This document shows positions 55,940-64,000 of a stretch of DNA of 64,000 bases, piece after piece; position 1 is the stretch's first letter; the number at the start of each line of letters is the position of its first letter. Below the pieces are notes generated by a model. It worked only from the letters and a program-made list of their open reading frames with translations. It had not been told where the DNA came from and did no database searches. The translations under genes were made by a program, and so were the position numbers. The stretch comes from Buchnera aphidicola (Uroleucon sonchi) (GTDB taxonomy: Bacteria; Pseudomonadota; Gammaproteobacteria; Enterobacterales; Enterobacteriaceae), in contig NZ_CP047588.1 in the NCBI RefSeq assembly GCF_011035165.1, positions 124,001 through 188,000 of the forward strand, in the 5' to 3' direction.

Positions 55940-57163
55940 ATGGATAATCAATTGAATAATTTAATTTTAGTTTTAAATTGTGGCAGTTCATCTATCAAAT
56001 TTGCAATTTTAGATCCTATAAATAATATAAAATATTTATATGGTATTGTAGAATGTTTATTTTTATCAAATACATATATTAAATGGACATATTTAGACAA
56101 GAAATATAATAAAATAATAGGTTCAAATATGAATCATAGAGATGCTTTAAATTTTATTATAGATTATGTTTTATTAAAACAAAAAAATATTTGTAAAAAA
56201 TTAATTGGCATAGGGCATAGAGTAGTGCATGGTGGTAGTCGAATTAAGCAATCTATTTTAATTGATGATTATGTAATTAATTGTATTCAAAATGCTACTT
56301 GTTTTGCTCCATTACATAATCCAGCAAATTTAATTGGTATTAAAACTATTATAGAAAAATATTCTATTTTATCTCATCGTAATGTTGCAGTTTTTGATAC
56401 TTCTTTCTATCAAAATATGCCTGAAACTTCTTTTTTATATGCTATACCATATAAGTTTTATAAAAAATATGGCATTAGACGTTATGGAGCCCATGGTATT
56501 AGTCATAATTATATAGCTCATAAAACAGCTATTATTTTAAAAAAATCTTTTAATTCTTTAAATATTATTACGTGTCATTTAGGTAATGGATGTTCAATTT
56601 CAGCGATTTGTAATGGAGTATGTGTTGATACTTCTATGGGTTTAACTCCTTTAGAAGGATTGGTGATGGGAACACGTAGTGGAGATATAGATCCTTCAAT
56701 AATTTTTTTTATGCACAAACAGCTTCATATAAGTATTAATGAAATTGAAAAAATTTTAAATCAAAAATCAGGGTTATTAGGTTTAAGTGAAATTAGTAGT
56801 GATTTCCGCTATTTTGAAAAAGCATATGATTCGGAAATAGAAGCTAAAAGAGCTGTTCAAGTTTTTTGTCATCGTTTATCTAAATATATAGCTAGTTATA
56901 TGAGTTTAATGGGAAATCGTCTAGATGCAGTAGTATTTACTGGGGGTATCGGAGAAAATGTATCTTTCATTAGAGAATTAATTTTTTCTCAATTATCTTT
57001 ATTAAATTTTAAAATTAATTTAACATTAAATCGTGTAACTATAGGAGGAAAGTCAGGATTAATTACTGAAAGCGCTTCTCATCCAGTATTTGTAATTCCA
57101 ACAGATGAAGAATTAGCAATAGCTCAAGAAACTGTGCATATAATTAACAAAAAATTATTATAA
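55940..57163 (+). CDS. ackA: Acetate kinase
   Basis: Interconverts acetyl phosphate and acetate with ATP production. The 407-residue protein (400 in E. coli) starts with LILVLNCGSSSIKFAILD, and has GHRVVHGG, FDTSFYQNMP, GAHGISHNYIA, the phosphate-binding LGNGCSISAI and DTSMGLTPLEGLVMGTRSGD, then FTGGIGENVSFIRE. It is followed by pta 40 bases later, forming the fermentative acetate pathway that yields one ATP per acetyl-CoA. Confidence 0.97.
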   Translation: MDNQLNNLILVLNCGSSSIKFAILDPINNIKYLYGIVECLFLSNTYIKWTYLDKKYNKIIGSNMNHRDALNFIIDYVLLKQKNICKKLIGIGHRVVHGGSRIKQSILIDDYVINCIQNATCFAPLHNPANLIGIKTIIEKYSILSHRNVAVFDTSFYQNMPETSFLYAIPYKFYKKYGIRRYGAHGISHNYIAHKTAIILKKSFNSLNIITCHLGNGCSISAICNGVCVDTSMGLTPLEGLVMGTRSGDIDPSIIFFMHKQLHISINEIEKILNQKSGLLGLSEISSDFRYFEKAYDSEIEAKRAVQVFCHRLSKYIASYMSLMGNRLDAVVFTGGIGENVSFIRELIFSQLSLLNFKINLTLNRVTIGGKSGLITESASHPVFVIPTDEELAIAQETVHIINKKLL

Positions 57164-57203
57164 TAGTATTATATTATTTATATATTCAATATATAGGATT
57201 ATT

Positions 57204-59351
57204 ATGTCACGCATTATAATGTTAATCCCTTTAGATCAAAAAGTTGGTTTAAATACAGTTAGTTTAAGTATAATGTATTATTTTAATATAAAACAAAATA
57301 GTATTTATCATAATAAATCCAAAAAATCTATCTTGTATTTCTCTTGTATAAAAAATGAATTAGACTATAGCACATTCATTATTAATAAATATTTTTCAAA
57401 CATAATTCATACTATAAAAGATATAGATTTTTCTAAATTACTTTTTCAATCTTCTGATTATTTATCTTTATTTACAAAAATTATGGATATTTGTCATCAA
57501 CAACCAATGTTATATGAATTAATTTTCATTAAAGGTATTAATAAATATGATCATATTCATTCTGAAGAAATTAATTATGATCTTGCAATAAATTTAAATG
57601 CAGAAGTAATATTTGTGGATAATTTAAAAAATGATTCTATAAGTTATATTACAAACAAAGAAAAAAAAATTAATTTCTTTTTACATGAAAAAAAATATAA
57701 AAATATTTTAGGTATTATTTTTAATAAAATTCATGATCCTTTTTTAATAGAAAAACAATGTTCTTTCATAAAAAAATTAAGAATTTTAAAAGAATCTAAA
57801 AATCAAATAATAACAAGTATTATACCTAAAACATATTTTAAAAATAATTTTCTTAAAATTATTGCTTATATTCCATGGAATAGAAATATAATGCAAATAC
57901 ATGTATTAGATATTTTAAATTTTTTAAATATAAAATATATTCATTTAATCAATAAAAGCACTCATATTATAGAAGAAATTATGATATTTGATGAAAGTGA
58001 TGAAAATATTTTAAGTAAAACATATTGCAATACTTTAATAATAATTTCTTTTAGTCGTATAGAAAATTTTATAGATATGATAAAATTATTAGATTTTAAA
58101 AAAAATAAAATTCGGTGCATAATATTAACTGGCACAGCAAAACTAAAAGAAAATATAATTTTTTCTTGTCAACTGTTAATCAAAAAATCTATTTCTATTT
58201 TTTTTACGAACAAAAATACAATTGAGATTTTATCAAAATTACACGATTTTGATTTTAATCTCAAAATGAAAGATAAAATATATATTAAGAAATTACAAAA
58301 ATTTATTTCTAGCTTCTTTAATGTATTTGATAAAATACTTTTACATAAAAAAAATAAGACTATTAGTAAAACATATGCACCAAAAGAATTTTGTTATTAT
58401 ATAAAATTATTTTCTAGGAAAAAAAATAAACGCATTATATTACCTGAATCATATGAAGTGAGAATTTTACAAGCTACTTCAATATGTTATTCTGAAAAAA
58501 TTGCTCAATGTATATTATTAGGAGATGCAAAAAAAATTTATCAAATAGCATATGATAATAATATTCATTTAAGTAAAAAAATTGAAATTATTAATCCTGA
58601 TTTAGTAAAGAATAAATATATTTCTCGTCTTGTAGAACTTCGAAAAAATAAAGGAATGAATGAATATATTGCTGAAAAAAAAATAAAAGATAATAATATT
58701 TTAGCAACTTTAATATTAGAAGATAATCAAGTAGATGGTTTAGTTTCTGGATCAATTAATACAACATCGAATACTATACGTCCAGCTTTTCAGATCATCA
58801 AAACTTATCCTAATAATACTTTAGTTTCATCTATTTTTTTTATGTTGCTATCTAATTCAGTATTAATTTATGGTGATTGTGCTATTAATGTTGCTCCAAA
58901 TGCAGAAGAATTAGCAAGTATTGCAATTCAATCAGCAGATTCTGCAAAAATTTTTAATATAGAACCACGTATTGCTATGTTATCTTATTCTACTGGTGAC
59001 TCTGGAGCAGGATATCAAGTTGAAAAAGTAAGACAAGCTACTAATATTGTACGACACAAAAGACCTGATTTAATTATTGATGGACCTATTCAATACGACG
59101 CTGCTGTTTCAGAAACAATATCTCAATTAAAAGCACCATATTCACCGATTTTAGGATCGGCGAATATATTTATATTTCCAGATTTAAATTCTGGTAATAT
59201 AGCTTATAAAGCAGTTCAACGTTCTGCAAATATTATTTCTATTGGTCCAATGTTACAAGGATTAAGAAAACCAGTAAATGATTTATCACGAGGAGCTTCA
59301 ATTGAAGAAATCATTTACACTATTGCATTGACATCAATTCAAGCTAAATAA
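57204..59351 (+). CDS. pta: Phosphate acetyltransferase
   Basis: Converts acetyl-CoA and phosphate to acetyl phosphate. The 715-residue protein (714 in E. coli) has the long three-domain form. The N-terminal P-loop-like domain begins MSRIIMLIPLDQKVGLNTVS but is strongly diverged, with the PTGTSVG phosphate loop of E. coli changed to PLDQKVG. The central part is lysine/isoleucine-rich. The catalytic C-terminal domain is well conserved (RIILPESYEVRILQA, VDGLVSGSINTTSNTIRPA, SYSTGDSGAG, DGPIQYDAAV, FIFPDLNSGN, GPMLQGLRKPVNDLSRGAS). Regulatory input through the N-terminus is probably weakened, but catalysis looks intact. Confidence 0.96.
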   Translation: MSRIIMLIPLDQKVGLNTVSLSIMYYFNIKQNSIYHNKSKKSILYFSCIKNELDYSTFIINKYFSNIIHTIKDIDFSKLLFQSSDYLSLFTKIMDICHQQPMLYELIFIKGINKYDHIHSEEINYDLAINLNAEVIFVDNLKNDSISYITNKEKKINFFLHEKKYKNILGIIFNKIHDPFLIEKQCSFIKKLRILKESKNQIITSIIPKTYFKNNFLKIIAYIPWNRNIMQIHVLDILNFLNIKYIHLINKSTHIIEEIMIFDESDENILSKTYCNTLIIISFSRIENFIDMIKLLDFKKNKIRCIILTGTAKLKENIIFSCQLLIKKSISIFFTNKNTIEILSKLHDFDFNLKMKDKIYIKKLQKFISSFFNVFDKILLHKKNKTISKTYAPKEFCYYIKLFSRKKNKRIILPESYEVRILQATSICYSEKIAQCILLGDAKKIYQIAYDNNIHLSKKIEIINPDLVKNKYISRLVELRKNKGMNEYIAEKKIKDNNILATLILEDNQVDGLVSGSINTTSNTIRPAFQIIKTYPNNTLVSSIFFMLLSNSVLIYGDCAINVAPNAEELASIAIQSADSAKIFNIEPRIAMLSYSTGDSGAGYQVEKVRQATNIVRHKRPDLIIDGPIQYDAAVSETISQLKAPYSPILGSANIFIFPDLNSGNIAYKAVQRSANIISIGPMLQGLRKPVNDLSRGASIEEIIYTIALTSIQAK

Positions 59352-59358
59352 AAAAATT

Positions 59359-59622
59359 TTATATCTTAATTATAATATTACTATCAGGTTTACAGCAGCA
59401 TGGAAGAATTTCTTTTTTGTTAAATAAAGCAGCCATCGGCTGTTTTATTAAGTAGTACACTTGTCCTTTTATTAAGTTAATTCTACATGAACCACAATAT
59501 CCGGAACAGCATTGATGTTCTATGTAAATTTTATTTTTTTTTAATATAGACAAGAGTGAAAGATTGTTTTTGTACACAATTTTTTTATTAATATTAATTA
59601 TTGTAATAGTATTGTATTTCAT
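59359..59622 (-). CDS. yfaE: 2Fe-2S ferredoxin-like protein YfaE
   Basis: A plant-type ferredoxin of 87 residues (84 in E. coli) that helps maintain the diferric-tyrosyl cofactor of NrdB. The cluster cysteines are in [10 protein letters not shown] and LPCCCKP. It overlaps the end of nrdB by 4 bases and follows it in the nrdA-nrdB-yfaE operon. Retention of this tiny maintenance factor argues that the class Ia reductase is in active use. Confidence 0.93.
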   Translation of the reverse strand: MKYNTITIININKKIVYKNNLSLLSILKKNKIYIEHQCCSGYCGSCRINLIKGQVYYLIKQPMAALFNKKEILPCCCKPDSNIIIKI

Positions 59623-60749
59623 AGTTTGAATGTTTTAAATTCGTTATTAGATACTTCTGAATCAATTTGACCAACTAAATAAGAACTAATTTCTGTTTCT
59701 TGTGGAGCATTTTGTATATAATCAGAATTTAACCAATCATTAATCCAAGGAATCGGGTTGGATTGTTTTTTAAAAATTGTATCAAAACCTAATGCTTTCA
59801 TGCGAATATTAGTAATATATTCTATATATTGAAATAAAATATCTTGATTTAATCCTAACATAGAACCATTTTGAAATAAATATTCAGCCCATTTTTTTTC
59901 TTGTTGTACAGCCAAAATAAATATATTAATTGCTTCTGTTTTAGATTCGAAAATAATATTTTTCATATTTTCATCATTTTCTATAGTATTTAAAATATTT
60001 AATATATGTTGAGTTCCTGTTAAATGCAATGCTTCATCACGTGCTATTAACCTAATAATTTTTGCATTTCCTTCCATAATTTCTCTTTCTGCAAATGCAA
60101 ATGAACATGCAAAACTAACATAAAATCTAATTGCCTCTAAAACATTAACACTTACTAAACAGAGATATAATTTTTTTTTTAATAAATTTAAATTAATATT
60201 AATTTTTTTTTGATCAATTATATGACTGCTTTCTCCAAATAAATGCCAATAATTTGTAATTTTAATTAATTCATCATAATAAATAGAAATATTTTGTGAT
60301 CGATCATTTATATGTTTATTAGATATAATATCATCAAATACTAAAGAAGGAGAGTTGAAAATATTTCTAATAATATGTGTATAAGAACGTGAGTGAATAG
60401 TTTCTGAAAATGACCATGTTTCAATCCATGTTTCTAATTCAGGAATAGAAACAATTGGTAGAAATGCTATGTTTGGACTTCTTCCTTGAATAGAATCAAG
60501 TAAGGTTTGATATTTTAAATTACTAATAAAAATATGTTTTTCATGATCTGGTAAATTTTGAAAATCTATTCTATCGCGAGATAAGTCAATTTCTTCCGGT
60601 CTCCAAAAAAATGATAATTGTTTTTCAATTAATTGTTCGAATATATTATATTTTTGTTGATCATATCGCGCAATATTAACAGGTTGTCCAAAAAACATGG
60701 GTTCTTCAAGTTGATTATTTTTTTTTTTCGAAAAAATTGTATAAGACAT
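59619..60749 (-). CDS. nrdB: Ribonucleotide reductase class Ia, beta subunit
   Basis: Holds the diiron-tyrosyl radical cofactor. The 376-residue length equals E. coli. Iron ligands and radical region are in [14 protein letters not shown], the [17 protein letters not shown] block (tyrosine 122 equivalent in its SRSYTH), [13 protein letters not shown] helix, and [13 protein letters not shown]; the C-terminal tail that docks to NrdA (LVGQIDSEV, ending FKL) is conserved. An A10 run in the coding strand (60171-60180) keeps frame at three lysines. It is co-directional with nrdA, 42 bases downstream. Confidence 0.98.
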   Translation of the reverse strand: MSYTIFSKKKNNQLEEPMFFGQPVNIARYDQQKYNIFEQLIEKQLSFFWRPEEIDLSRDRIDFQNLPDHEKHIFISNLKYQTLLDSIQGRSPNIAFLPIVSIPELETWIETWSFSETIHSRSYTHIIRNIFNSPSLVFDDIISNKHINDRSQNISIYYDELIKITNYWHLFGESSHIIDQKKININLNLLKKKLYLCLVSVNVLEAIRFYVSFACSFAFAEREIMEGNAKIIRLIARDEALHLTGTQHILNILNTIENDENMKNIIFESKTEAINIFILAVQQEKKWAEYLFQNGSMLGLNQDILFQYIEYITNIRMKALGFDTIFKKQSNPIPWINDWLNSDYIQNAPQETEISSYLVGQIDSEVSNNEFKTFKL

Positions 60750-60791
60750 AATATTTTGCCTAATATTTAAGATAATTTTATATTATATATG

Positions 60792-63077
60792 CTATATAGT
60801 ACATGAACCGTTGTCGCAAATATTTTCTGATACTGAATTAAATATAATATTTTGATGATCTTCAGAGCCATCACGAGTATTTTGATAATATAGGGTTTTA
60901 ATGCCAAGCTTATAAGATAGAAGTAAATCGTATAATAGTTGCTTCATAGGAATCTTATTATTTGTAAATTTTTTTGGATCATAATTAGTATTGACTGAAA
61001 TCGATTGATCAATAAATTTTTGCATAATGCTAACTAATTCTAAATATCCTGTATTATTAGGTATATTCCAAAGTAATTCATATTGTGATTTAAGTTTTTT
61101 GTATTCTGGTACTACTTGTCTTAATATTCCATCTTTTGATACCTTAATACTAATAAAACCTCTTGGAGGCTCAATACCATTAGTTGCATTAGCAATTTGA
61201 GAAGATGTTTCTGAAGGCATTAAAGCAGACAATGTTGAATTCCTTAAACCATATTTTTTAATTTTTAAACGTAATGCATCCCAATCTAAATGTAGCGGTT
61301 CATTACATATTGCATCAATATCTTTTTTATATGTATCAATAGGTAATTTTCCTAAATAATAATTAGTATGATGAAATAAAGCACATTTTCCTTTTTCTTT
61401 TGCTAATTCACAAGATGCATTTAATAAGTAATATTGTATTGCTTCAAAAGTTTTATGTGTTAAATTTTTTGCACTACCATCTGAATAACGAACTTTATTT
61501 TTAGCTAAATAATAAGCAAAATTTATTACACCGATTCCAAGAGAACGTCTTGATATAGCTGATTTTTTTGCCGCTAATATTGGATAATTTTGATATTCTA
61601 ATATTTCATCAAGTGCGCGTACTGATAATATTGATAATTCTTTTAATTCTTTCAGATCTTGGATTAGTCCTAAATTTAATGCTGATAATGTACATAACGC
61701 AATTTCTCCTTTAGTATCATAAATATCATTCAATGCTTTAGTTGGTAAGGTAATTTCTAGACATAAATTAGATTGTTTGATTGGAGATAAGATAGGATTA
61801 AATGAGCTATGTGAATTACAATGATCGACATGTTGTATATAAATTCGTCCAGTTGAAGTTCTTTCCTGCATGATTAAAGAAAATAATTCTAATGCTTTAA
61901 TAGTTTTTTTTCTTATTTTAGTATTCTTTTCATAATTTAAATATAATTCTTCAAATTTTTTTTGATTAGAAAAAAAAACTGTGTATAAATCAGGCACATC
62001 AGATGGACTAAATAATGTTATTATTCCTCTTGACAACATTCTTTCATACATTAATTTATTAATTTGTATTGCATAATCTAAATGACGTACTCTATTATCT
62101 TCTACTCCTCTATTATTTTTTAAGACTAATAAACTTTCTACTTCAAAATGCCAGATTGGATAGAAAATAGTTGCAGCCCCTCCCCTAACACCTCCTTGTG
62201 AGCATGATTTAACGGCACTTTGAAAATATTTATAAAAAGGTATACAACCGGTATGAAATGCTTCACCATTTCTAATTGAACTCCCTAATGCTCGAATTTG
62301 TCCAGCATTAATCCCGATTCCTGCACGTTGAGAAACATATTTTACAATAGCACTAGCAGTAGCATTAATAGAATTTAAATTATCAGCACATTCGATTAAC
62401 ACACAAGAACTAAATTGACGAGTTGGAGTTCTAACTCCAGACATAATTGGAGTTGGTAATGAGATTTTAAATGTTGAAATCGCATTATAAAAACGTTGAA
62501 TATAATCCATACGAATATTTTTAGGATATTGAGAAAATATACATGCAGATATTAAAATATAAAGAAATTGCGCACTTTCATATATTTCACCACTAATACG
62601 ATTTTGTATTAAATATTTACCTTCTAATTGCTTTACAGCAGCATATGAAAAATTCATGTCTCTCCAATGATCAATAAAAGAATCCATATATAAAAACTCT
62701 GAATGAGAATAGTTATATAATAATTTTTCATCATATTTGCCTAATGTGATCATTTTTTTTACATGATCATATAATTTTGGTGGTGTAAATTGACCATAAG
62801 CTTTTTTTCTTAAATGAAAAATAGCTAATCTTGCTGCCATATATTGATAGTCTGGTGTGTCTTGAGAAATTAAATCGGCTGCAGCTTTAATAATTGTTTC
62901 ATGGATATTAATAGTTGTAATATTGTTATAAAATTGAATTCGAGAACATAGTTCTACTTGCGATATAGATACGTCATGTAATCCTTCTGATGCCCAATTT
63001 AATACTTTGTGAATTTTATCTAAATTAATTTTTTCTTTTCTTCCATCACGTTTAGTAACAAAAAGATTATTTTTCAT
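60792..63077 (-). CDS. nrdA: Ribonucleotide reductase class Ia, alpha subunit
   Basis: Reduces ribonucleoside diphosphates to deoxy forms. The 761 residues equal E. coli NrdA. The N-terminal ATP-cone that senses dATP is present (VTKRDGRKEKINLDKIHKVL). Active-site cysteines appear in FSSCVLIEC, SNLCLEI (with its glutamate) and ALCTLSALNLG, and the two C-terminal shuttle cysteines in CDNGSCTI. RAGIGINAGQIR and GIEPPRG are also kept. It follows gyrA on the minus strand with an 80-base A+T-rich spacer. Confidence 0.98.
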   Translation of the reverse strand: MKNNLFVTKRDGRKEKINLDKIHKVLNWASEGLHDVSISQVELCSRIQFYNNITTINIHETIIKAAADLISQDTPDYQYMAARLAIFHLRKKAYGQFTPPKLYDHVKKMITLGKYDEKLLYNYSHSEFLYMDSFIDHWRDMNFSYAAVKQLEGKYLIQNRISGEIYESAQFLYILISACIFSQYPKNIRMDYIQRFYNAISTFKISLPTPIMSGVRTPTRQFSSCVLIECADNLNSINATASAIVKYVSQRAGIGINAGQIRALGSSIRNGEAFHTGCIPFYKYFQSAVKSCSQGGVRGGAATIFYPIWHFEVESLLVLKNNRGVEDNRVRHLDYAIQINKLMYERMLSRGIITLFSPSDVPDLYTVFFSNQKKFEELYLNYEKNTKIRKKTIKALELFSLIMQERTSTGRIYIQHVDHCNSHSSFNPILSPIKQSNLCLEITLPTKALNDIYDTKGEIALCTLSALNLGLIQDLKELKELSILSVRALDEILEYQNYPILAAKKSAISRRSLGIGVINFAYYLAKNKVRYSDGSAKNLTHKTFEAIQYYLLNASCELAKEKGKCALFHHTNYYLGKLPIDTYKKDIDAICNEPLHLDWDALRLKIKKYGLRNSTLSALMPSETSSQIANATNGIEPPRGFISIKVSKDGILRQVVPEYKKLKSQYELLWNIPNNTGYLELVSIMQKFIDQSISVNTNYDPKKFTNNKIPMKQLLYDLLLSYKLGIKTLYYQNTRDGSEDHQNIIFNSVSENICDNGSCTI

Positions 63078-63157
63078 AATAAATTTAACTTATTTTAAAA
63101 AGTATAAAGACATATTTATATTATTTATTATTAAAATAATGAATAAATAAATATCAT

Positions 63158-64000
63158 TTATATAGGTTTAATAATTCTTTGTAAAGCAACTACTTGTTCT
63201 TTTTTTGATGTTCTTATCAATATAACTCCTTGTGTATTTCTTCCTAATATTCCGATTTCAGAAACTCGAATTCTTACCAATGTGCCTGCGTCAGTAATCA
63301 TCATAATTTGATCTTGCTCAAATACTTGTATTGCTCCAATAATTTTTCCATTTTTTTTAGTAATTTTAATAGATATTACACCTTGTGTTGCACGTGATTT
63401 AATAGGAAAATCATCTACTTTTGTGCGTTTTCCATAACCATTTTCTGTTGCTATTAAAATAGATCCTTGATTTTCAGGGACTATTAATGACACTACTTTA
63501 TCATTTTTTTTAATTTTAATTCCTTTTACTCCAGAAGCAGTTCTGCCCATAGTTCGAACGCTTTTTTCTAAAAATTGAACCACTTTACCATTTTGTGTAA
63601 ATAACATGATGTTATTATTACCATTTGTTAAAGCGACTCCGATTAATTCATCATTAGGATGTAAATTAATAGCAATGATTCCAGAAAATCTAGGTTTTTT
63701 AAATTGCTTTAAAGAACTTTTTTTTACGATACCGTGAGCAGTAGTCATGAAAATATTTAAGTTATCTTGGTATTCATTTACTGGTAATATAGCAGTTATT
63801 CTTTCATTAGAACTTAATGGTAAAAGATTAACTATTGGTTTTCCTTTAGCATGTCTGCTTGATTCAGGTAATTGATATACTTTCATCCAATATAAAATAC
63901 CTTTACTAGAAAAACATAATATAGTGTCATGTGTATTTACTATAACTAAACTTTCTATAAAATCTTGTTCTTTTATTTTTGCAGCTGATTTACCTTTTCC
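63158..64000 (-). CDS. gyrA: DNA gyrase subunit A, 3' part only
   Basis: The frame runs off the right edge, so only the last 280 or so residues are visible: the C-terminal beta-pinwheel that wraps DNA. It starts in-window at [14 protein letters not shown] and contains [41 protein letters not shown], and [20 protein letters not shown] followed by [14 protein letters not shown]. An internal methionine at 63886 is not the gene start. The protein ends at LQRIIKPI and lacks the acidic tail of about 35 residues that E. coli GyrA carries after this point; that tail modulates supercoiling. Confidence 0.97.
   Translation of the reverse strand, partial: GKGKSAAKIKEQDFIESLVIVNTHDTILCFSSKGILYWMKVYQLPESSRHAKGKPIVNLLPLSSNERITAILPVNEYQDNLNIFMTTAHGIVKKSSLKQFKKPRFSGIIAINLHPNDELIGVALTNGNNNIMLFTQNGKVVQFLEKSVRTMGRTASGVKGIKIKKNDKVVSLIVPENQGSILIATENGYGKRTKVDDFPIKSRATQGVISIKITKKNGKIIGAIQVFEQDQIMMITDAGTLVRIRVSEIGILGRNTQGVILIRTSKKEQVVALQRIIKPI

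Overview
The window is a strongly A+T-rich, gene-dense stretch of a reduced gammaproteobacterial genome. Almost every protein aligns with an Escherichia coli orthologue of nearly the same length, but with lysine-, asparagine- and isoleucine-rich drift. Gene content and order fit Buchnera aphidicola, the obligate aphid endosymbiont; this is recognition from memory, since no search could be run. TGA is used as a stop (for example in apaH and nuoK), so the code is the standard bacterial one. I saw no tRNA, rRNA, insertion sequence, prophage, CRISPR array or recently acquired gene.

Layout. 1-6772 (+): thrS (5' end outside), infC, rpmI, rplT, pheS, pheT, ihfA, the classic translation/IHF cluster. 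6773-7699: the longest gap, no gene seen. 7700-9164 (+): tgt, yajC. 9185-12170 (-): glyS, glyQ. 12662-13834 (+): nfo, rplY. 13935-32821: a block collinear with the first 1.6 minutes of the E. coli map: yabI, surA, rsmA, apaH, folA, carB, carA, dapB, ispH, lspA, ileS, ribF, rpsT, dnaJ, dnaK, with the genes that lie between these in E. coli deleted. 33122-48133 (+): the full nuoA-N operon for respiratory complex I. 48308-50019 (+): folC, cvpA. 50089-51998 (-): prs, ispE. 52209-55075 (+): prfA, prmC, sirB1. 55083-55886 (-): nadE. 55940-59351 (+): ackA, pta. 59359-64000 (-): yfaE, nrdB, nrdA and the 3' part of gyrA.

Together the genes cover translation (three complete synthetases plus partial ThrRS, ribosomal proteins, IF3, RF1 and its methylase, 16S dimethylation), NADH oxidation, acetate-forming energy metabolism, carbamoyl phosphate for arginine and pyrimidines, lysine/DAP and isoprenoid steps, folate, FAD and NAD synthesis, deoxynucleotide supply, and the DnaK/DnaJ chaperones.

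No undescribed multi-gene system is apparent. The observations most worth following are: (i) nuoE and cvpA are each broken by exactly one base at a homopolymer (A9 and T10), both repaired by adding one base, which suggests either transcriptional slippage or a sequencing error; (ii) the proofreading sites of ThrRS and PheRS have decayed while the synthetic sites, and IleRS editing, are intact; (iii) old regulatory signals survive in this eroded genome: the AUU start of infC, the UUG start of rpsT, a near-consensus sigma-32 promoter before dnaK and a terminator before pheS.
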